Source: Streptomyces cellulosae (GTDB lineage Bacteria > Actinomycetota > Actinomycetes > Streptomycetales > Streptomycetaceae). Taken from it: a stretch of 64,000 bases of DNA. The DNA is taken from the NCBI RefSeq assembly GCF_000721105.1, contig NZ_JOEV01000001.1, positions 62,001 to 126,000 on the forward strand, given 5' to 3'. Positions 24,455-32,776 of the stretch are shown here, piece by piece; the first letter of the stretch is position 1; every line of letters starts with the position of its first letter. The notes below the pieces were generated by a model. It worked only from the letters and a program-made list of their open reading frames with translations, ran no database searches and was not told the DNA's origin. Position numbers and translations under genes: made by a program.

Positions 24455-25857
24455 CCGTGATGAACCCACTCCTCGCGCCCGGCGAACCGGTCACCGTCCA
24501 CTCCCCCGCCGGCACGGTCGTCGGCCGCTCCACCGGCCCGGTCCGGCGCTTCCTCGGCATCCCGTACGCCGAAGCCCCCGTCGGCGCCCGGCGGTTCGCG
24601 GCACCGGTCCGACGCGGCCGGTTCCCGGAGCCGTACGACGCCTCCCGGCACGGCGCCACCTCCCAGCGTGTGCCCCTGTTCGCGACGACCACGGTGCCGG
24701 AGCCATCGGTGCCGGGCGACGACGTGCTGAACCTCGGCATCGTCGCCCCGGCACCGGCCGGCGACCGCAGGCCCTTCCCCGTCCTGGTGTGGATCCACGG
24801 CGGCGCCTTCCTCGCCGGGAGCCCCGCCAGTCCCTGGTACGACGGCCGTGCCTTCGCCCGGGACGGCGTCGTGTGCGTCACCGTCGGCTACCGGCTGGGC
24901 GTCGACGGGTTCGCCGTCCTGGACGACGTGCCCACCAACCTCGGCCTGCGGGACCTGCTGCTGGCTCTGGACTGGGTGCGGGAGAACATCGCCGCCTTCG
25001 GGGGCGATCCGGACCGGGTCACCATCGCCGGCCAGTCGGCCGGGGGTGCGGCGGTACTCGCCCTGCTGTCCTCACCGGCGGGCGACGGCCGCTTCCACCG
25101 TGCGGTCGGTCTGTCCGGCGGCTTCTTCGAGGGGAGCGGGGGCGTCGGCTTCCTGGAGCAGCTCGGGCGCAGGCTCGGCGTGCCGCCGACACGGGCCGGG
25201 TTCGGCGGCTGCCCCGTGGAGCGTATCCAGCGCGCCGTCCTCGACCTGCGGGACGAGCGGGGCGTCGGTCAGCTGATGCTCGGCCCGGTCGTCGGTGACG
25301 ACCTGCTGCCGGTGCCGGTCGCCGACGGGCTCGCCGCCCGGGGGCGGGACGTACCGCTGCTGATGGGCGCGACGGGCGACGAGTTCGACAGCGGGGCACC
25401 CGACGCCACGGAAGACGGCGAGTCCAAGGAGGACGCCGCCGGCCGCGCGGTCGGCACCCGCGTCACCGACACGCTGTTCCGCGCCGCCTGCCCGCGTGCG
25501 GCGGCCGCACGCCGCGACGCCGCCGCCGGTACCTGGCTGTACTCCTTCGAATGGCCCTCCCCCGTGCTCGGCGGCGCCGCGCACTGCGTCGACCTCCCGT
25601 TCTTCTTCGACGTCCTCGACGCGCCAGGCGTCACCGAGGCCCTCGGCCCGAACCCGCCCACGGACCTGGCCACCGCCATGCACGCCGACCTGGCCGGTTT
25701 CGTCAGCGGCCAGGAGCCGTCCTGGGCACGGGCGGCCGGGGTGCTCGGCGATCCGGCGCGCGAGTACGGGCGGCCCGGGGCGGCGCGCGTCGCGGACACC
25801 ACCGGCGTGTTCGATCCCGTCGTACGGACACGGCCCGAGGCGGCTGGGACGTGCTGA
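24451..25857 (+). CDS. Type-B carboxylesterase
   Basis: A 468-aa carboxylesterase/type-B lipase. The opening FLGIPYAEAPVGARRFAAP is diagnostic. The oxyanion loop is WIHGGAFLAGS, the nucleophile elbow is TIAGQSAGGAAVLAL with Ser near 198, the acid is in MGATGDEFD, and the His lies in GGAAHCVDLPFFF. No signal peptide is seen, so it acts on imported substrate. GTG 24451 overlaps the permease stop. It probably removes an acyl or ester group from the transported molecule before oxidation by the GMC enzyme; this order is inference from the operon. Confidence 0.92.
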   Translation: MTVMNPLLAPGEPVTVHSPAGTVVGRSTGPVRRFLGIPYAEAPVGARRFAAPVRRGRFPEPYDASRHGATSQRVPLFATTTVPEPSVPGDDVLNLGIVAPAPAGDRRPFPVLVWIHGGAFLAGSPASPWYDGRAFARDGVVCVTVGYRLGVDGFAVLDDVPTNLGLRDLLLALDWVRENIAAFGGDPDRVTIAGQSAGGAAVLALLSSPAGDGRFHRAVGLSGGFFEGSGGVGFLEQLGRRLGVPPTRAGFGGCPVERIQRAVLDLRDERGVGQLMLGPVVGDDLLPVPVADGLAARGRDVPLLMGATGDEFDSGAPDATEDGESKEDAAGRAVGTRVTDTLFRAACPRAAAARRDAAAGTWLYSFEWPSPVLGGAAHCVDLPFFFDVLDAPGVTEALGPNPPTDLATAMHADLAGFVSGQEPSWARAAGVLGDPAREYGRPGAARVADTTGVFDPVVRTRPEAAGTC

Positions 25858-26996
25858 TGGCCGGAATGAACCAGAGCGCGGTCCGACGGGTCAACACCTC
25901 CGTCATCCTGCGCGCCCTCGCGGTGTCGGCCGGGCCGGTCACGTTGACCGCGCTCGCCGAGCAGGCCGGTCTGTCCCGGCGCACCATCGAACTCATCCTG
26001 GACTCGCTCGTCGAGGCCGGCTGGGTGAGCGAACTGGAGCGGGTGCCGACGAGCGGGTGCGCCGGCCGTCCCGCCCGGCGGTACGAACTGCGGGCCGAGC
26101 ACGCCCTGTTGGCGGCCGTCCGCATCACCACCCAGGACGCCTCCGCGGTCGTCGCCGACGTACGCGGCCGCATCCTCGGCCGGGCGCACCGGCCCCTGCG
26201 CTCCTACCAGGACCCTCAGTCCACGCTCGACGATGTGGCGTCGCTGGTGCGGGAGGCGCTCGATGACGCGGGCGGCTCGACGGACCGGCTGCGGGCCGGG
26301 GCCGTCGCGAGCGGCGGCGCGATCGACGACGAGGGAGTCGTACGGCGCCTGGTGCACACGACGCACTGGGAGGGCGTGCACCTGCCGGAAGAACTCGCAC
26401 GGCGCCTCGGGGTGCCCTGGTTCGCGGACAACGACTCCAACCTCGGTGCTCTGGGCGAGCGTTGGCGGGGCGTGGCGGGCGACCACGACAACGTCGTCTG
26501 GGCTCTCCTCGGCAACCGGACCGGTCTCGGCATTCTCATACGGGGTGCCGTCCACCGGGGTCTCGACGGCGCCGCGGGCGAGATCGTGGAGGCGCGGTCG
26601 ATCCCGGCCAGCTCGGTGGAGAACCTCCCGGTGGCCGGACTGACCTCACCGGAACCGGACCGCAGGAGCCTCGCCCTCGACCGGTTCGCCGCCGCCCGGG
26701 CCGGCGACCGGGCCGCGCTCGCCGAGGTCGACGAGTTCGTGGAGAACATCGCGTCCATTCTCTCGATGCTGTCGTGGACGGTCGCCCCGTCCCTCATCGT
26801 GCTCGGCGGCGGACTCGAGGACGCGGCCGACGTACTGCTGCCCCGGGTACGCGCGGCGCTGCACCGGGCCCGCACCCCCGCCGTGGAGTTGCGGGCCACC
26901 GGACTCGGCCGGGACGCGCCGCTGGTCGGCGCCGTCAAGCTGGTCCTCGACCGCATGGACACCGAGTTGTTCGGCCCGCTCGTGCCCACTCCGTGA
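25857..26996 (+). CDS. ROK-family transcriptional regulator lacking the zinc motif
   Basis: A 379-aa ROK protein with an N-terminal winged helix (VNTSVILRALAVSAGPVTLT, then ALAEQAGLSRRTIELILDSL) and a sugar-kinase-like body (AGAVASGGAIDDEGVVRRLV, WFADNDSNLGALGERWRG, GNRTGLGILIRGAVHRGLDG). The usual ROK zinc motif with three cysteines after GEIGH is absent: GAAGEIVEARSIPASS replaces it. The sugar pocket may therefore be altered. ATG 25857 overlaps the esterase stop. Being inside the operon, it is likely the cluster's own ligand-responsive repressor. Confidence 0.9.
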   Translation: MAGMNQSAVRRVNTSVILRALAVSAGPVTLTALAEQAGLSRRTIELILDSLVEAGWVSELERVPTSGCAGRPARRYELRAEHALLAAVRITTQDASAVVADVRGRILGRAHRPLRSYQDPQSTLDDVASLVREALDDAGGSTDRLRAGAVASGGAIDDEGVVRRLVHTTHWEGVHLPEELARRLGVPWFADNDSNLGALGERWRGVAGDHDNVVWALLGNRTGLGILIRGAVHRGLDGAAGEIVEARSIPASSVENLPVAGLTSPEPDRRSLALDRFAAARAGDRAALAEVDEFVENIASILSMLSWTVAPSLIVLGGGLEDAADVLLPRVRAALHRARTPAVELRATGLGRDAPLVGAVKLVLDRMDTELFGPLVPTP

Positions 26997-27084
26997 GCGC
27001 GCGTCGAGCGGAACCCACCCCCACATCAGCACCCGTGGCACGGGACCGCCCCCGCGCACCCTGCCACCAGACAGGAGTCTTTCC

Positions 27085-28674
27085 GTGACGGACGTGACCG
27101 GCGTAACCGGCGTGACTGGCGTGACTGGCATTCCCCACACCGACGTCCTCGTGGTCGGCAGCGGCATCATGGGGTCCGTCGTGGCCCGGCTGCTGCGCGA
27201 GAGCGATCCGGCGCTCAGGATCACCATGGTCGACGGGGGCAGCGCGATCGGCGCCGCTCCCGGGGTGCACCTCCATGACGTCGACGACCCGGTGCTGTGG
27301 TCGCGGTACAACGAACAGGTCGGCACCGGTGTCCAGGGCATGTACACAGGAGCCGAGGTGGTGCGCGAGGTCCCGGACAGCCTCACCGGTCTGACGCCGG
27401 GCATGTTCCACGCGCTCGCCTTCGGCGAGGACGCCGAGGCGATGCCGGCGACGGCGCTCGCGTGGAACGCGGGCGGCATGGGCGTGCACTGGACGGCCGC
27501 GACCCCGTGGCCCGCCGGGGACGAGGTGTTCGACTTCGGCGACCCGGACCGCTGGGCCGCGGACCTGGACACCGCACGCGCCCTGCTCGCGGTCACCCCG
27601 GCCGCGATCGGTCCGACCGAGGTCGGCCGACTGGTCCTCGACGTCCTGCGGCGCCACTACGACGGCATCGGGCCCGGCGACCGCGAGCCCCAGCCGATGC
27701 CGATGGCCGTCACCCCGACACCGTCTGGCCCTCTTCCCCGCACGGCACCGGGTACGGTCTTCCCCGCGATCGCAGCGGGCGGCGACGCGGCCTTCACCCT
27801 GCTGACGGGCACGCTGGCGACGTCCCTCGTCGTCTCCGGCGAGCGCGTCACCGGCGTCCGGCTGCGCCGCGTCGCCGACGGCACCGAGCCCTCCGAGCCC
27901 TCCGAGCCCTCCGAGTACGAACTCCGCGCCGACTCGGTGGTGGTGTGCGCCGACGCGCTGCGTACCCCGCAACTGCTGTTCGCCTCCGGCATCCGGCCGC
28001 CGGCACTGGGCCGCCACCTCAACGAACACGCCTTCGTCACCGCCCGGGTGCTGCTCGACCTCGACCGGTTCGGCCTCGGCCTCGACGCCCTCCCCCTGCC
28101 GCGCGAGGGCGAGTTCAGCACGGACTCGCTGTGGCTGCCTCACAACGGGGCGGCACAGCCCTTCCACGGCCAGATCATGAACCGCACCTATCTGGACGAG
28201 GACGGCCGCCCCCTCGCCCACTCGGTGGGCCTCTCGCTGTACGTCCCCGTCGAGTCCCGCCCCGAGAACCGGCTGGTGTTCTCGGAGACGGAGACCGACC
28301 TCGCCGGGATGCCGCGGATCGGCGTGGAGTTCGGGTACTCCGACGCCGACCGCGCGCTGATCGGGCGGGCACTGGACGAAGTCCGGTCCCTCGCCGAGGA
28401 GTTCGGCCCGTTCGACCCCGCGACCGAACGCGCGCTGCTGCCACCCGGCTCGTCACTGCACCTGACCGGCACCGTCCGGGCCGGTGCCGCCGACGACGGC
28501 ACCAGCGTGTGCGACTCGCAGGGCCGGGTGTGGGGCTACGACAACCTGTACCTCGCCGGCAACGGCGTCATCCCTACCGCGATGGCCGCCAACGTCACCC
28601 TGACCGGAGCGGTGACCGCCGTCCGGGCCGCGCGTGCCGTGGCCGCCCGCAGCAGCGCGCTCGCCGCGCACTGA
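27085..28674 (+). CDS. GMC-family FAD oxidoreductase, pyranose-oxidase-like
   Basis: A 529-aa flavoprotein. The FAD fold starts TDVLVVGSGIMGSVVARLL, with NAGGMGVHWTAATPWP matching the flavin-contact loop of pyranose 2-oxidase-like GMC enzymes. The C-terminus has the catalytic pair His in SSLHLTGTVRAG and Asn in PTAMAANVTLTGAVTA, with NLYLAGNGVIPT before it. Relatives oxidise a sugar-ring hydroxyl; some act as C-3 oxidases that start C-glycoside cleavage. A short N-terminal run of VTG repeats (TGVTGVTGVTG) and an EPS tripeptide repeat near 270 are local expansions. GTG 27085 follows CAGGAG. It is probably the first redox step on the imported compound. Confidence 0.88.
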   Translation: MTDVTGVTGVTGVTGIPHTDVLVVGSGIMGSVVARLLRESDPALRITMVDGGSAIGAAPGVHLHDVDDPVLWSRYNEQVGTGVQGMYTGAEVVREVPDSLTGLTPGMFHALAFGEDAEAMPATALAWNAGGMGVHWTAATPWPAGDEVFDFGDPDRWAADLDTARALLAVTPAAIGPTEVGRLVLDVLRRHYDGIGPGDREPQPMPMAVTPTPSGPLPRTAPGTVFPAIAAGGDAAFTLLTGTLATSLVVSGERVTGVRLRRVADGTEPSEPSEPSEYELRADSVVVCADALRTPQLLFASGIRPPALGRHLNEHAFVTARVLLDLDRFGLGLDALPLPREGEFSTDSLWLPHNGAAQPFHGQIMNRTYLDEDGRPLAHSVGLSLYVPVESRPENRLVFSETETDLAGMPRIGVEFGYSDADRALIGRALDEVRSLAEEFGPFDPATERALLPPGSSLHLTGTVRAGAADDGTSVCDSQGRVWGYDNLYLAGNGVIPTAMAANVTLTGAVTAVRAARAVAARSSALAAH

Positions 28675-28690
28675 GAGAAAGCTGGAGAAC

Positions 28691-29302
28691 GTGATCGACC
28701 TCGCGAAGGAATACCGCGTGGCGTTGCCCGCGTGGATCGACGACGAGCTGGCCGACGTGCCCGCCGTCCTGCCCGGCCGCGACGAGCGGATGCGGCTCGT
28801 GCACCGGCTCGCCGACCGCAACTGGCGTGAGGGCAACGGCGGTCCGTTCGCGGCCCTCGTCGCCGAGCGGGACACCGGCCGGATCGTCTCGGTCGGGGTG
28901 AACGTCGTGCTCACCTCCGGCGTCTCCAGCGCGCACGCCGAGGTCGTCGCACTGGGCCTGGCCCAGACGGCGACCGGCGGCTGGGACCTCGGCGGCGAGG
29001 GGATGCCCGCGCACGAACTGGTCGTGAACTGGCGTCCGTGCGTCCAGTGTTACGGCGCGACCATGTGGTCCGGGGTGCGGGGCCTCGTGGTCGCCGGCGA
29101 GGGCCCGGAGCTGGAGGAGATCACCACGTTCGACGAGGGTCCGCTCGGCGCGGACTGGGCCGAGCAGTTCGAAGCACGCGGCATCGAGGTCGTGGGGGAT
29201 GTGCTCCGGGACGAGGCACTCGCCGTGTTCCGCGGCTACCGCAAGGCCGTGGACTGTGCGGACGGCGTCGTCGTCTACAACGCCCGCGGAGGTGCCGAGT
29301 GA
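28691..29302 (+). CDS. Zinc-dependent nucleoside-deaminase-family protein
   Basis: A 203-aa member of the cytidine/guanine deaminase-like superfamily. The zinc site is complete: HAEVVALGLA supplies His and the catalytic Glu, and WRPCVQCYGAT supplies the PCxxC cysteines. GGPFAALVAE precedes it, as in guanine and tRNA-adenosine deaminases. The C-terminal half (GADWAEQFEARGIEVVGDVL) is longer than in minimal deaminases. GTG 28691 follows GGAGAAC. Its stop overlaps the TIM-barrel GTG. A deaminase among sugar-oxidising genes is unusual and hints that the substrate carries an amino- or purine/pyrimidine-like group (inference). Confidence 0.85.
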   Translation: MIDLAKEYRVALPAWIDDELADVPAVLPGRDERMRLVHRLADRNWREGNGGPFAALVAERDTGRIVSVGVNVVLTSGVSSAHAEVVALGLAQTATGGWDLGGEGMPAHELVVNWRPCVQCYGATMWSGVRGLVVAGEGPELEEITTFDEGPLGADWAEQFEARGIEVVGDVLRDEALAVFRGYRKAVDCADGVVVYNARGGAE

Positions 29303-30225
29303 CGCCGCGCTTCGCCACGGACGTCGTCACGTTCTACCACCCGGGGTTCTGGGACCTCGACTCCGCCGACGCCGTCCGCGACTGGGCCGTGCGGCATCCC
29401 CGGCGGTTCTGGGAGCGGGTGATGGACGCGCTGGCCGAGACCGCCGTCACCGGTATCGAGCTGACCTTCGCGCCCGGCGACCTCGACTCGGTCCGCAGCG
29501 CCTTCGGCAGCGCCGCCTCCTTCCGGCGGGAGCTGGACGCACGCGGTCTGTCCGTCGTGAGCGCCTTCATCGCCGGCAGTGACGCCCCGGACTGGCGCCG
29601 CAGTGACAACCTGCCCGCCGTCGTCGCCGACGCGGAGCGCCGTGCGGCCTTTCTCGCCGAGGTGGGCGCGGAGCTCCTCGTGACCGGCCTGCCCATGCGG
29701 ACGACGTTCGGGACGCTCCCGCCGTTCTTCGTCGACGCGGCGTACATGGCCCGCATGGCCGACATCGCCCACGTGGTGGGCGAGGCGGTCACCCGGCACG
29801 GGGTGAAGCTCGCCGTCCACACGGAGTCCCACAGCACGCTCTGGTACGAGCGGGACATCGACCTGTTCATGGCCCTGACCGACCCGCGCTACGTGTGGCT
29901 GTGCCCCGACTCCTGCCATATCGCCCTCGGGGGCGGCGACCCGGTCGCCGTCGCGCGTCGCCACGCTCCTCGGATCGCGCTGGCGCACTGGAAGGACGCG
30001 CTCGGACCGATCGACGTCCACCTCACCGTCGACGACACGATCTACGCCCAGCAGCAGGCCTACATGACCGAGCTGGGCAGCGGCATCGTGGACTGGCAGG
30101 GATGGGCCGACGCGATGACACCGACCCCCGGCGCGGACATCGTCCTCATCGAGCTGGACGAGGCTGCGGACCCCGTCGCCGCGTTGCGATCGGGAACGGC
30201 GGTGGCGCGGAAGGCCCGCTCGTGA
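29299..30225 (+). CDS. Xylose-isomerase-like TIM-barrel protein
   Basis: A 308-aa AP-endonuclease-2 / xylose-isomerase-like TIM barrel. Metal ligands are visible along the barrel: TGIELTFAPGD (Glu), KLAVHTESHSTLWY (Glu), WLCPDSCHIALGGGD (Asp and His), IALAHWKDALGP (His, Asp) and VLIELDEAADP (Glu). Such proteins act as sugar isomerases/epimerases or, with an oxidoreductase partner, as C- or O-glycoside lyases acting on 3-keto sugars. The GTG overlaps the deaminase stop (GTGA). It is the last gene of the cluster. Pairing with a pyranose-oxidase-like GMC enzyme makes keto-sugar chemistry plausible. Confidence 0.88.
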   Translation: MTPRFATDVVTFYHPGFWDLDSADAVRDWAVRHPRRFWERVMDALAETAVTGIELTFAPGDLDSVRSAFGSAASFRRELDARGLSVVSAFIAGSDAPDWRRSDNLPAVVADAERRAAFLAEVGAELLVTGLPMRTTFGTLPPFFVDAAYMARMADIAHVVGEAVTRHGVKLAVHTESHSTLWYERDIDLFMALTDPRYVWLCPDSCHIALGGGDPVAVARRHAPRIALAHWKDALGPIDVHLTVDDTIYAQQQAYMTELGSGIVDWQGWADAMTPTPGADIVLIELDEAADPVAALRSGTAVARKARS

Positions 30226-30266
30226 TCGGATCGGCCGCGCTCGGCACGGTCGATGGGGCGGTTCGG

Positions 30267-30365
30267 GCCGTCATGCGATCACGGCGGTGGCACGGGGCAG
30301 GCCGTCATGCGATCACGGCGGTGGCACGGGGCAGGCCGTCATGCGCATCACGGCGGTCGCGCGAG
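30267..30365. repeat. 34-bp tandem repeat, two perfect copies plus a degenerate third
   Basis: 30267-30300 and 30301-30334 are identical 34-bp units beginning GCCGTCATGCGATCACGG. 30335-30365 is a degenerate third copy with a 2-bp insertion, and GCGCATCACGG recurs near 30380. The array fills most of the 177-bp gap between the convergent TIM-barrel and PAP2 genes. Unit length is not a multiple of three and no ORF is implied. Confidence 0.9.
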
Positions 30366-30402
30366 TCCCGGTCGCGACGCGCATCACGGCCGCAGTGCCG
30401 GT

Positions 30403-30960
30403 TCAGGTCAGTGCCCGGAGTGCCAGATGCGGGGCTCGCCGTACGAGGGCCGTGGTCGTCAGGCCGATCGCCGCGCCGACCGCGACGTCGGACGGGTAGT
30501 GCGCGCCGTGGTACACCCGTTCGGCGGCCACCATCAGCGTCGGCACGGCGCACACCGCGCCCGCCGACGGCCACACCGTGCAGACCGCGGCGGTGAAGCC
30601 TACGGCGGCCGCGGTGTGGCCGGACGGGAAGGACGAGGAGTCGGGGCGCTCGCCGGCCTTCTCCCGCGGGAGCCATTCCTCCGGCGGCCGGCGGCGTTCC
30701 CACAGGTGCTTGACGACCGCGTTGGACAGCGTCATCGCGAGTGTCATGCTCGCCACGCCCGAGGCCGCGGCCCGGCGCCCCCGCCACCCGCCGGCCACCG
30801 CCATGAGGGCCGCGGCACCCCACCACAACTTGGTGTGCTCGGCCGCCTCCGCCACGACGGGCAGTACCCGCCGAGCGCCCGCAGACCGCCAGGACGCCAC
30901 CCGCCGCGCGAGTCGGTGGTCGCCGCCGTGCAGGGCCCGCAGAGTCTTCCTCACCGTCAT
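30403..30960 (-). CDS. PAP2-family membrane phosphatase
   Basis: A 185-aa membrane protein with the three PAP2 phosphatase motifs: KHLWERRRPPEEW (motif 1, Lys and Arg-Pro), SSSFPSGHTAAAVG (motif 2, PSGH) and AERVYHGAHYPSDVAVG (motif 3, Arg-x5-His-x3-Asp). Four or five hydrophobic helices surround them. Family members dephosphorylate lipid phosphates such as phosphatidic acid or undecaprenyl pyrophosphate at the outer membrane face. ATG 30960 is used. It lies downstream of the YihY gene on the same strand with an 84-bp gap and may be co-transcribed. Confidence 0.9.
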   Translation of the reverse strand: MTVRKTLRALHGGDHRLARRVASWRSAGARRVLPVVAEAAEHTKLWWGAAALMAVAGGWRGRRAAASGVASMTLAMTLSNAVVKHLWERRRPPEEWLPREKAGERPDSSSFPSGHTAAAVGFTAAVCTVWPSAGAVCAVPTLMVAAERVYHGAHYPSDVAVGAAIGLTTTALVRRAPHLALRALT

Positions 30961-31044
30961 AACCTGCGGGTTTCCCCGATGGATCAGCCCCTAACGCCTG
31001 GAGCGGTCCAAGCATCGGCGGCCCGCACACCGACATCGGCTGTC

Positions 31045-32085
31045 TCATTCCAGACGGCGGCGGTCATCCTCGCTCCAGGCCTGGGTGTCGCGGGGCGGGA
31101 CATAGAGCTCCTCGTCGTCGGCCATGCCGCCGGCGACGGCACGCTGCCGCGCCAGCTCCGCGTCGAACTCCAGGCCCAGCAGGATCGCGATATTGCTGAT
31201 CCACAGCCACACCAGGAAGATGATCACGCCCGCCAGGGTGCCGTAGGTCTTGTTGTAGGAACCGAAGTTCGCCACGTAGAAAGCGAAGCCGGCCGACGCG
31301 ATCAGCCAGATCACCAGCGCGAGGACACTGCCCGGGGTGATCCACCTGAAGCCGCGCCCGCTCACGTTCGGCGCCGCCCAGTACAGGAGCGCGATCATGA
31401 TCGTGACCAGGACCACCAGCACCGGCCACTTCGCGATCGCCCAGACCGTCAGCGCCATGTCCCCGATCCCGAGTGCCCCGCCTGCCTGACGGGCGAGACC
31501 GCCGGTGAACACCACGATCAGCGCGCTGATCACCGCGAGTACCAGCAGGGCGACCGTCACGCCCACGCGGACCGGCAGCAGCTTCCACACCGGCCGTCCC
31601 TCGGGTATGTCGTACACGGCGTTCGCGCTGCGGATGAAGGCCGCGATGTAGCCGGAGGCCGACCACACCGCCAGTATCAGGCCCACGACCGCCATGATCG
31701 AGCCGACGCCACCCCGCCCCTGCAACTGCACCACCGCGTCGCGGAGGATGCTCCGAGCCGAGCCCGGAGCCAGTTTCTGGAGGTTGTCGAGGACCTGCTG
31801 ACTGGCGGAGCGGCCGGTCACGCCCAGCAGCGACACCAGCACCAGCAGGCCCGGGAACAGCGACAGCACACCGTAGTACGTCAGCGCCGCGGCCCGGTCG
31901 GTGAGTTCGTCGGCCTTGAACTCCTTCACCGTCCCCTTGAGCACCGCCACCCAGGACTGCTTGGGCAACTCGGTCGGTTGGTCCGGTGCCCGCCGTTCCA
32001 CCTGCTCATCCGGACCGGGCGATCGGTGCCGGGCGGGTGCCGGCTCCGTCCCGGTGTCGTGATCAGATTTCGATGTCCGCACCAT
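31045..32085 (-). CDS. YihY/BrkB-family membrane protein
   Basis: A 346-aa protein with a polar N-terminus of about 45 residues, then six membrane helices. The family marker is DRAAALTYYGVLSLFPGLLV, followed by YDIPEGRPVWKLLPVRVGVT, FRWITPGSVLALVIWLIASA and YGTLAGVIIFLVWLWISNIA, ending ILLGLEFDAELARQRAV. Despite older names (ribonuclease BN, virulence factor BrkB) the function is unresolved; a transport role is suspected. ATG 32085 follows GGA weakly. An in-frame ATG at 32142 would add 19 basic residues and cannot be excluded. Confidence 0.88.
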   Translation of the reverse strand: MVRTSKSDHDTGTEPAPARHRSPGPDEQVERRAPDQPTELPKQSWVAVLKGTVKEFKADELTDRAAALTYYGVLSLFPGLLVLVSLLGVTGRSASQQVLDNLQKLAPGSARSILRDAVVQLQGRGGVGSIMAVVGLILAVWSASGYIAAFIRSANAVYDIPEGRPVWKLLPVRVGVTVALLVLAVISALIVVFTGGLARQAGGALGIGDMALTVWAIAKWPVLVVLVTIMIALLYWAAPNVSGRGFRWITPGSVLALVIWLIASAGFAFYVANFGSYNKTYGTLAGVIIFLVWLWISNIAILLGLEFDAELARQRAVAGGMADDEELYVPPRDTQAWSEDDRRRLE

Positions 32086-32237
32086 AAGGTCCGGAGTACC
32101 CCGTTTGCCCCGGTCATGCGCCGCCCGCCCGCGTTTCGGCAAGCCTCCGTGTCAGGTGAGCCCCAGGCCGGCAGCCCTCGCACAGGACCGCGCAGAACCC
32201 GAGGGGAGGCACCTGCCACGCGGGCGGACCGTCAGAG

Positions 32238-32630
32238 TCACCCCTTCGCCGCGTCGTACTCCTCGCGTGCCTTCTGGATCGCCGCCATCCGCCGTTCCGT
32301 CCACTGCGCGAGGGCACGGACCTGTTCGGCGGCCTCCCGGCCGAGGTCGGTGAGGGAGTAGTCCACGCGGGGCGGGATCACGGGCTTCGCGTCGCGGTGG
32401 ACCAGGCCGTCACGCTCCAGGGTCTGCAGGGTCTGGGTCAACATCTTCTCGCTGACCTGGCCGATCTCCCGGCGCAGTTCACTGAAGCGGTACGAGCGGT
32501 CCAGCAGCGCGATCAGGACCAGCGTGCCCCAGCGGCTGGTGACGTGCTCCATGGCGACGCGGTGCGGGCACATCCCGACGTCGCCGGCGCTGCGTACACG
32601 GTCGACGGTCGTGCTCTCACTTACTCCCAT
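32238..32630 (-). CDS. HxlR-family transcriptional regulator
   Basis: A 130-aa HxlR winged-helix protein. CPHRVAMEHVTSRWGTLVLI includes the characteristic Cys21 and the Trp-Gly start of the HTH. RFSELRREIGQVSEKMLTQT, LQTLERDGLVHRDAKPVIPP and VDYSLTDLGREAAEQVRAL complete the domain. HxlR proteins often sense electrophiles or redox stress through that N-terminal Cys. ATG 32630 is chosen; the start overlaps one arm of a 9-bp inverted repeat (32618-32673), the likely auto-operator. The upstream SDR gene on the same strand is a probable co-regulated target. Confidence 0.92.
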   Translation of the reverse strand: MGVSESTTVDRVRSAGDVGMCPHRVAMEHVTSRWGTLVLIALLDRSYRFSELRREIGQVSEKMLTQTLQTLERDGLVHRDAKPVIPPRVDYSLTDLGREAAEQVRALAQWTERRMAAIQKAREEYDAAKG

Positions 32631-32673
32631 ACCCGTACCGTACGTCAACGGTGGCACTTTCGCAGAGTAAGTG
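32618..32673. promoter_or_regulatory. HxlR auto-operator candidate
   Basis: CACTTACTC (32618-32626) and GAGTAAGTG (32665-32673) are perfect 9-bp complements separated by 38 bp. One arm lies in codons 2-4 of the HxlR gene and the other in its promoter region. TTACT/AGTAA cores are common in HxlR operators, so each arm could hold one dimer. Confidence 0.55.
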
Positions 32674-32776
32674 CACACGCGGCCGGCCACAGGACCCGTG
32701 TTGTACGGCGCCGACTCGCCGACGGCACCCGCGCCGCCGACGGCCATAAATGTCCATGCCCGTCCTGCACCCTTGG

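Noticed and set aside
24451..25857. Missing ABC ATPase hidden in the sugar operon
   Set aside because: No Walker A, signature or Walker B motif occurs in any frame of the operon; a shared ATPase such as MsiK is more likely.
30267..30365. CRISPR array
   Set aside because: The 34-bp units are directly adjacent without spacers.
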